Translations under genes and position numbers: made by a program
In this document: positions 58,391 through 64,000 of the stretch, piece by piece
Numbering within the stretch: the stretch's first letter is position 1
Layout of the letters: every line of letters begins with the position of its first letter
The notes under the pieces: model-generated
Seen by the model: only the letters and a program-made list of their open reading frames with translations
What the model was told of the DNA's origin: nothing
The model's database searches: none
Origin: Saccopteryx bilineata
Taxonomy: Eukaryota; Chordata; Mammalia; Chiroptera; Emballonuridae
Reading direction: 5' to 3'
DNA: 64,000 bases
NCBI RefSeq assembly: GCF_036850765.1
Contig: NC_089495.1
Location: 119,807,033-119,871,032 of the forward strand

Positions 58391-58793
58391 CTCCCCCCTC
58401 CCTCTCTTTCTCTCACTAAAAGAGAGGGGGATGGGGGACAGACAGACAGGAAGGGAGCAAGATGAGAAGCATCAACTCATAGTTGCATCACTTTAGTTGT
58501 TCATTGATTGCTTCTCATATGTGCCTTGACCGGGGGAGGCTGGCTCCAGCCAAGCTGGTGACCCCTTGCTCAAGACAGCGACCTTGGACTTCAAACCAGC
58601 AACCTTGGGCTTCAAGCCAGGGACCTTTGGTGTCAAACTAGAGACCATGGGGTCATGTCAGTGACCTCGCACTCAAACTGGAGAGCCCATGCTCAAGCCA
58701 GATGAGTCCATGCTCAAGCCAGTGACTTCAGGGTTTTGAGTCCTCAGGGTGCCAGATTTATGCTTTATCCACTGTGCCACCACCTGGTCAGGC
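58391..58793 (-). mobile_element. tRNA-derived SINE with repeated block (Ves-like)
   Basis: On the minus strand it starts cctgaccaggtggtggcaca, followed by A box, decayed B box and about ten ggcttgaag/ggtttgaag-type units, then gagaagcaatcaatgaac and a purine/pyrimidine-rich tail. Flanks tgttttctct (58378 and 58794) form a 10-bp target duplication. Confidence 0.9.
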
Positions 58794-59823
58794 TGTTTTC
58801 TCTCTTATAGCTTACCGTTAGTGGCCTCTTCATTTGATAGTCTCTCTGGTCAAATGTTTTTACCCCCTTGTCTATTTAAACTAAGTTCTTTCTGTCTTTG
58901 AAATTCAGCTTCATCATGGGTCCATCTTGGAAGCTACTGGTAACAAATGTGAAGCAACTTCTTTGTGCTGCTTACCTGTGAAAGTCCTGTGCATGTGTGT
59001 CCCACATGTGGGCATTTCAGTAGTTGGCATTCTTGTCCATCTCCCTTTGAGGGAGATGTCTCCTTTATCTTTTTTTGGGGGGGGGCTCATCTGGGATCTT
59101 TTATCTTTATATAATATTCTCTACCCCTAAAGCAGCCCTTTGCACATCACACATTTTCAAGGTTTGTTGAATAAATGAATAAAATAACAAGTAAATTTAG
59201 TTTTTGAGTAAACAGGAAACCAAGAAGACCTCTAAACAATTGTAGTTTTAACAGTAGATGGATGGATGAAAGGTACTTGTTTTCATTATTCAAGTTTTTT
59301 AAAATTAAAAACAGTATTCAAGACACATCTTAAGGGAACAATAAAACAATGCGTATTTCTCTTAAATATCTCTGGTAACCGCAGTTTGAGATTATCAAGC
59401 ACACTTAAAATTACAGGGAAATTTTGTTTTGACTTGTGCCATACACAAAGTTCCAAACTATAATTTGAAAATTAGATCTAATAGTAAGTTAAAACAGTGA
59501 CCCTCAAGAATTTTCTAAGTAATCGGAGTGTAAGTTGGAGCTGGAGCCATGAGAATGGATAAAGATCAATCAGAGACAGAGAGTAAGACCAGCACACCAC
59601 TAAGCACAGAGCCCGGGAGAATAGCAGGGCTAACGGAATTCCACAAGGAAGAGAAGCTCATGGAGGATACTGTGCTGAGACACCACACCGGAGAGCTTGA
59701 AATAAAACCAAAAGAGAGTGGGGTCAATCTTGAACTTCACTCCCCCCAAAAAGAGCTGCATCACACTAGGCAAGGTAACTCACCTGTCTATGCAGCTCTG
59801 CCTTCTTGATTTAAAAATGAACA
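58794..59823. other. Intron sequence without recognised elements
   Basis: A G homopolymer lies near 59078-59087. An 86-codon + frame at 59549-59809 (acidic, Glu/Lys-rich) matches no known protein and has no support as a gene. Confidence 0.45.
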
Positions 59824-60030
59824 TGCTGCCGGACTTGTTGTGGTGGCACAGTGAATACAGCGTTGACCTGGAATGCGCAGGTCATCAGTTCGAAACCCTG
59901 GGCTTGCCTGGTCAAGGCACATGTGAGGAGCAACCAATGAACAAATAAAGTGAAGCAACGATGAGTTGATACTTCTCATTCCCCATCTCTTTCTCTCCTC
60001 TCTCTCTAAAATCAATAAATAAAACATTTC
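59824..60030 (+). mobile_element. Short Ves-type SINE
   Basis: gttgtggtggcacagtgaata (A box area), B box gttcgaaaccctggg, tggtcaaggcacatgtgagg, gcaaccaatgaacaaataaag, CT-rich stretch and ataaataaaac tail. Intermediate between the short form and the form with the gaaagcaatcaatgaac tail. Confidence 0.88.
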
Positions 60031-60555
60031 TTTAAAAATTGGTATGACAACAGTATCTCTCTCAGTATTTATGCAAGTATTAAATACTATAACACATGGA
60101 CAGCACTTGGCAATGTCTAGCCCACAATAAGTACACAATAATTGCTGTTGTTAGAGGGAGTACTAGTGGTAATAGCAATTATGAAGTAGTGATAGTTGTA
60201 ATAATGCATTGTCCCTTATTATTAAGTATTTAAATAATTGAATATGATTTTTTTAAATTAGCAAATATTGGGAAAAGATAAATGAAGACAAGTGCTAAAT
60301 ACTTCCCAAGGGATTTGGCAACTTAACTTAGACTTGATTTGTGACTTTGCCAAACACAATTTTAGTAGGACAAGAAGGCCAGCAGTATGAGTAAAGTGTT
60401 CATGAAAGGTGAAGACATTGAGGTCCATCATGTCGAGTCCCCTTATGACTTGGGGAAGTTGATAAACAGGGCAACAGTTAAGCGTAACCCTCTCAGCCCA
60501 GCATCTCTGGCCTGTTCCAACTTGGCCCTTCATGGAGTCCTATAGTGGCCTTCTT
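60031..60555. other. Intron sequence without recognised elements
   Basis: Some text near 60050-60150 resembles an old L2/MIR 3' end (atggacagcacttggcaatgtctagccc). Nothing else. Confidence 0.4.
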
Positions 60556-60855
60556 TGGTTCATTCTGATTTCCTTCCTAGAAAGCCTTCTATGATCATCC
60601 TTCTCTTTAAGGCTCAACCAAACTCTCAACTCTGCCATGATATCTCCTCTCACCTCGCCTCTTTCGCTAGCTGTCCTGTGTTCACTCCATTAGCGTGTGT
60701 CCCCAGCCTCATTCCCACAACACCTTGGATTGATTGCCCTCAGGCTATTGGTCTGTTTCCCAAAGAAAGTCTACCCATTGCCTCTGAAAGCAGGGATTCT
60801 GGGTCTTATTAGGTTGTGCAATGCATGGCTTTAACTTACTTTATGGATAATAATA
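60556..60855 (+). repeat. L2 remnant
   Basis: The phrases ctagaaagccttctatgatc, aaggctcaaccaaactctc and gaaagcagggattctgggtctt follow the order of the L2 3' region in sense orientation. The 85-codon frame here is a byproduct. Confidence 0.65.
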
Positions 60856-61303
60856 AAATAGTTGGAACATATTATAACATAATTGAAAGTTGCTCTTTTC
60901 ATTGGCTTCGACAATGTGATATTGGTATCACAACCTCAAATATATATACATAGTCAAGGACTGAGAGCACTGAAAACAGAATATTACCTGCTGATGCCAC
61001 CACAATCGTATTCTTTAGTTTGAAGTGGCTGACATTTAAGTCTGTTTAAAATAACAAGATGGATCATAGTACTTTAATTCGTTCTTACCACTCTTATAAT
61101 TTATCTATTTGATTCTTTATGGCATTTTAAAGCCAAAAAAATCTATACCTTTACAAAATCTTTTGTTTTATAAACTCTAAGCTAACTTTCAGTTATAATA
61201 ATCTATTTTACTATGTCCTTGATTTTTTTTGTAAATAAGTACAGTAATAGTTTTTGAAATGTAAATCAGAATAAGGTTGCTCAAATACTTAATGCACTAT
61301 AGA
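60856..61303. other. Intron sequence without recognised elements
   Basis: AT-rich. Nothing recognised. Confidence 0.5.
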
Positions 61304-61722
61304 GAATTTTTTTTTCTTTTTAACAAAGAGAGAGATGGACAGATAGGGACAGACAGACAGGAAGGGAGAGAGATGAGAAGCATCAATTCTTCATTGCGGC
61401 ACCTTAGTTGTTCATTGATTGCTTTCTCATTTGTGCCTTGACCAGGGGGCTCCAGCCAAGCCAGTGACCCCTTGCTCAAGCCAGTGACCCCTTGCTCAAG
61501 CCAACAACCATGGGCTCAAGCCAGCAACCTTGGGCTTCAAGCCAGTGACCTTTGGTTCAAGCCAGTGACCATGGGGTCATGTCTATGATCCCTCACTCAA
61601 GCCAGTGACTCCTCGCTCAAGCCAGATGAGCCCACACTCAAGCCAGCAACCTAGAGGTTTTGAACCTGGGCCTTCTGCATCCCAAGCTGATAGTCTATTC
61701 ATTGTGTCACCACCTAGTCAAA
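61304..61722 (-). mobile_element. tRNA-derived SINE with long repeated block (Ves-like)
   Basis: On the + strand a tail-side purine-rich stretch is followed by gttcattgattgc and about twelve tcaagccagtgacc-type units, before the complement of the B box (gttttgaacctggg) and A box. The repeated block is the longest of its class in the window; one tcaagccagtgaccccttgc unit is directly duplicated at 61455-61500. Confidence 0.92.
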
Positions 61723-62171
61723 CAAGAAAAATTATTTTTAGATGATATCTTTATTACGTACTGTTTCATGTTGTAGAAACATTATTTTTGATTTATAAAC
61801 ATTAAAAATGGTAGCAAAGTAAAAAAATGAGAGAGTAAATGGGGTAAAATTTTGAACAAGCACAATTTGCAATGAGGCTTTACTAATGTGTACTATTAGG
61901 AGCTATGGCTTCTTAAGTGAACTTGAAAATACATCAGTTGTTAATATGGTTAATTAGAACGATGGGTGAATCTGATGATCATGCTCTTTGTGGTTTATCC
62001 TTCATCACGAGAACAAAGAAAATTACGATCTCCTACTTAAAAGCATTATTTCTCATAAGAAAACAAATGGACCATTCTGCATATTAGGTCTCTGATTTTG
62101 TTAACAGCACCTGTCATGTTGAAAAATTTAGTAAAATGTTATTGGCCTTGTAGGCAACAATAAATACTGAT
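61723..62171. other. Intron sequence without recognised elements
   Basis: AT-rich. Nothing recognised. Confidence 0.5.
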
Positions 62172-62186
62172 GAGAATTCAACTTTT

Positions 62187-62593
62187 TTTTTTTATCTTTT
62201 TTTTTCATTTTTTTTTTCTGAAGCTGGAAACAGGGAGAGACAGTCAGACAGACTCCCGCATGCGCCCGACAGGGATCCACCTGGCACGCCCACCATGGGG
62301 CGACGTTCTTTCCACCAGGGGGCGATGCTCTGCCCATCCTGGGCGTCGCCATGTTGCGACCAGAGCCACTCCAGCGCCTGAGGCAGAGGCCACAGAGCCA
62401 TCCCCAGCGCCCGGGCCATCTTTGCTCCAATGGAGCCTTGGCTGCAGGAGGGGAAGAGAGAGACAGAGAGAAAAGCATGGTGGAGGGGTGGAGAAGCAAA
62501 TGGGCGCTTCTCCTGTGTGCCCTGGTCGGGAATCGAACCCGGGTCCTCCGCACGCTAGGCCGACGCTCTACCGCTGAGCCAACCGGCCAGGGC
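62187..62593 (-). mobile_element. Full-length long GC-rich tRNA-derived SINE, young copy
   Basis: Same design as the copies at 18704 and 39637. The exact target duplication gagaattcaactttt is at 62172-62186 and 62594-62608. A box complement is at 62571-62581, B box complement at 62529-62539. The tail is interrupted poly(A) (T-rich on +). Long frames on both strands are byproducts. Confidence 0.96.
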
Positions 62594-62608
62594 GAGAATT
62601 CAACTTTT

Positions 62609-62842
62609 AATTACAAATAGCAACCCAGTTGTGTACAATCCTTTTTTATAAAACTGAGATCTGGTATATTAACATTTTAAGCAACTTTTATGCATGGCCT
62701 TTCATTGGAAACTTGCCCCATTATTAGCGCGGTATTAGAGAATGGGAACTGACTTGAGACTCCTGACTCCTTGCCTGCTTTAATAGTGATAAGGAACAGT
62801 TTCTTGGGAAAAAAGAATCTTTCAGTTTAACTCAATTTACAC

Positions 62843-62895
<53 letters not shown>

Positions 62896-63629
62896 CCCTG
62901 TCCCATAACTATATCAAATATATTTATATACTTTTGCTTTATTTTTGTTGACTCTAAATCTTTAACCCATAAGCTATTTAGCACCTTGTTAAAGGGTTAC
63001 AGAACAGTTAGAAAGATTAAGTAAGGTGTTCAGCTCTCAGAGTATCATTTGGCAAGGCCAGGATTCAGACTCTGGTGATGTAACTCCAAGCACATGTTTC
63101 ATCTACTAAACCACAAGCCCCTAGGAGAGGGCAGTGTGGCTGCCAAGGAGCCGTGAGGCTCATGCTGCTTCCGCACTGGGAGGGGCCGATGGGGGAAGCG
63201 GTGCTAGACATGAAGACATATGAAGACAAATACATGAAGGGGATCCTGTGCTCTTTGACCACCTTTTAAAACATAGAAAGAATATTGTGGCTATCAAGTT
63301 ACAAATGAGCAAAATTTCTCCCTAACACAGACTGCCTTTTGTGCCCTGAAGTGAGTCACCAGACTACCACAAATTTCAGACTCAATAAATTTTTCTGAAA
63401 TAGCCGTCTACAGAGACGATAAAGTCGGCTCTCAAATGTGTCAAATGCAGTCAGTAGCAAATAACTAAACAGCCCTCTATTATTTTAAGGAAGGCGTTGT
63501 CAGGAGTGAACCAAAGTACTGGGAATGCTTACTTTTAGTTTTTTCCTAGAAAACATCACCAATCTGAGATAGTTATTACCTTATTAGCACTTTACTTAAC
63601 GGGCTCTCTGACTCTTAATCTTTTGTTTT
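62609..63629. other. Intron with a microsatellite and a MIR remnant
   Basis: (CT)n-(CA)n occupies 62848-62896. A minus-strand MIR is readable at about 62995-63115 (ttaagtaaggtgttcagctctc...gccaggattcagactc). Otherwise unrecognised. Confidence 0.6.
62848..62896. repeat. Compound (CT)n-(CA)n microsatellite
   Basis: An uninterrupted CT run of about 16 units passes directly into a CA run of about 8 units. Confidence 0.95.
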
Positions 63630-63850
63630 TTGGGTTTTTTTAATTTAATTTTTAAATTTTATTTAGAAAATTAAATTACACAGAGTTACATTGATCCATA
63701 AGAGTACATAGGTTTCAGGTAAACATCTCTATAGCATTTGAACTGTTGATTATGCCGTATACCAATCACCCAAAGTCAAATCATTTTCCTGTAACCTTAT
63801 ATTTGTCCCTCTTTACATCCTTCCAGCCCAGCCCCTCCCTTTTGAAAGAC
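63630..63850 (-). mobile_element. L1 3' end fragment
   Basis: Complement of an L1 3' UTR nearly the same as the one at 35385 (aaacatctctatagcatttg, atcacccaaagtcaaatc), so the same older subfamily, 5'-truncated. Confidence 0.88.
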
Positions 63851-64000
63851 TTGGTTTTTGTTCCCTTCTTTTAGTTGAACCAGCTGTGTTCATCAGTCAT
63901 GAAAGGTAATATCCACATGGAAGGTTACAGGACCACTGCTCTAGGCATGCGTATTTGTGAGGATGTGAAAGTGGGAATCGTTTCATTAAAACACCAGTGT
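63851..64000. other. Intron sequence at window end
   Basis: Nothing recognised. Confidence 0.5.

Larger units (their letters stand above)
5828..64000 (+). other. FREM2: FREM2 intron 2 (5' part, runs off the window)
   Basis: It starts with a consensus donor gtaagt. No stretch was found that encodes the next expected FREM2 segment (the start of the Calx-beta region), so the whole remainder of the window is read as one intron of at least 58 kb. Exon 3 should lie beyond 64000. This is an inference from failing to see the exon by eye; a very diverged or very short exon could be missed. Confidence 0.8.

Noticed and set aside
59549..59809. 86-codon acidic/basic ORF that might be a small gene or exon
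   Set aside because: No domain, no splice context and no match to FREM2 or another protein I know.
61450..61640. Regularly spaced short repeats that could be taken for an array such as CRISPR
   Set aside because: The units are contiguous with no unique spacers, and lie in the body of a tRNA-derived SINE in a mammalian intron.
62128..62620. ORFs of 141, 135 and 89 codons
   Set aside because: They are SINE body frames, explained by GC-rich repeat sequence.
5828..64000. Search for FREM2 exon 3 or other coding exons
   Set aside because: No stretch encodes the expected next segment with splice sites; a computed protein-to-genome alignment would be decisive.

Overview
This is a mammalian genomic window: large introns, AT-rich intergenic-like sequence and dense LINE/SINE content, with no prokaryotic features. 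Only one protein-coding gene is visible. It is the extracellular-matrix gene FREM2, read on the + strand. Bases 1-1898 are the 3' part of a giant first coding exon (CSPG repeats), and 5738-5827 is a small second exon. Everything from 5828 to the end reads as FREM2 intron 2, at least 58 kb long, and I found no further exon in it.

The mobile elements suggest a bat, probably an echolocating lineage. The tRNA-derived SINEs match the Ves-like families I know from bats (short form about 190 bp, a form with an internal repeated block, and a long GC-rich form of about 400 bp), and the L1 sequences also look bat-like to me. The family or genus cannot be fixed from this window. The order-level call is an inference from recalled repeat families, not a search result.

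Layout: 1-5827 FREM2 exons and intron 1 (with a mariner MITE at 3388). 5828-21500 intron with scattered SINEs, a mariner MITE at 7761, an L1 tail at 8683 and one young long SINE at 18704. 21500-37400 hAT-type DNA elements, MIR/L2 relics, L1 tails, a perfect 65-bp tandem duplication and an LTR-like segment. 37428-45768 one full-length minus-strand L1 with a 16-bp target-site duplication, a very long 5' UTR that includes an array of about 220-bp monomers, ORF1 with only two stop codons, a decayed ORF2, and a nested young SINE. 46165-49010 the 5' half of an older plus-strand L1 split by two SINEs. 49010-64000 more intron, L1 deletion derivatives, several SINEs, a CpG-rich pocket at 57220-57570 and microsatellites.

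The exons contribute to FREM2, a partner of FRAS1 and FREM1 in the Fraser complex of embryonic basement membranes. The rest is not a gene system. Its interest lies in transposon biology, chiefly the promoter architecture of the full-length L1 and the tRNA-like SINE heads. All boundaries without a target-site duplication are approximate, because they were set by eye.
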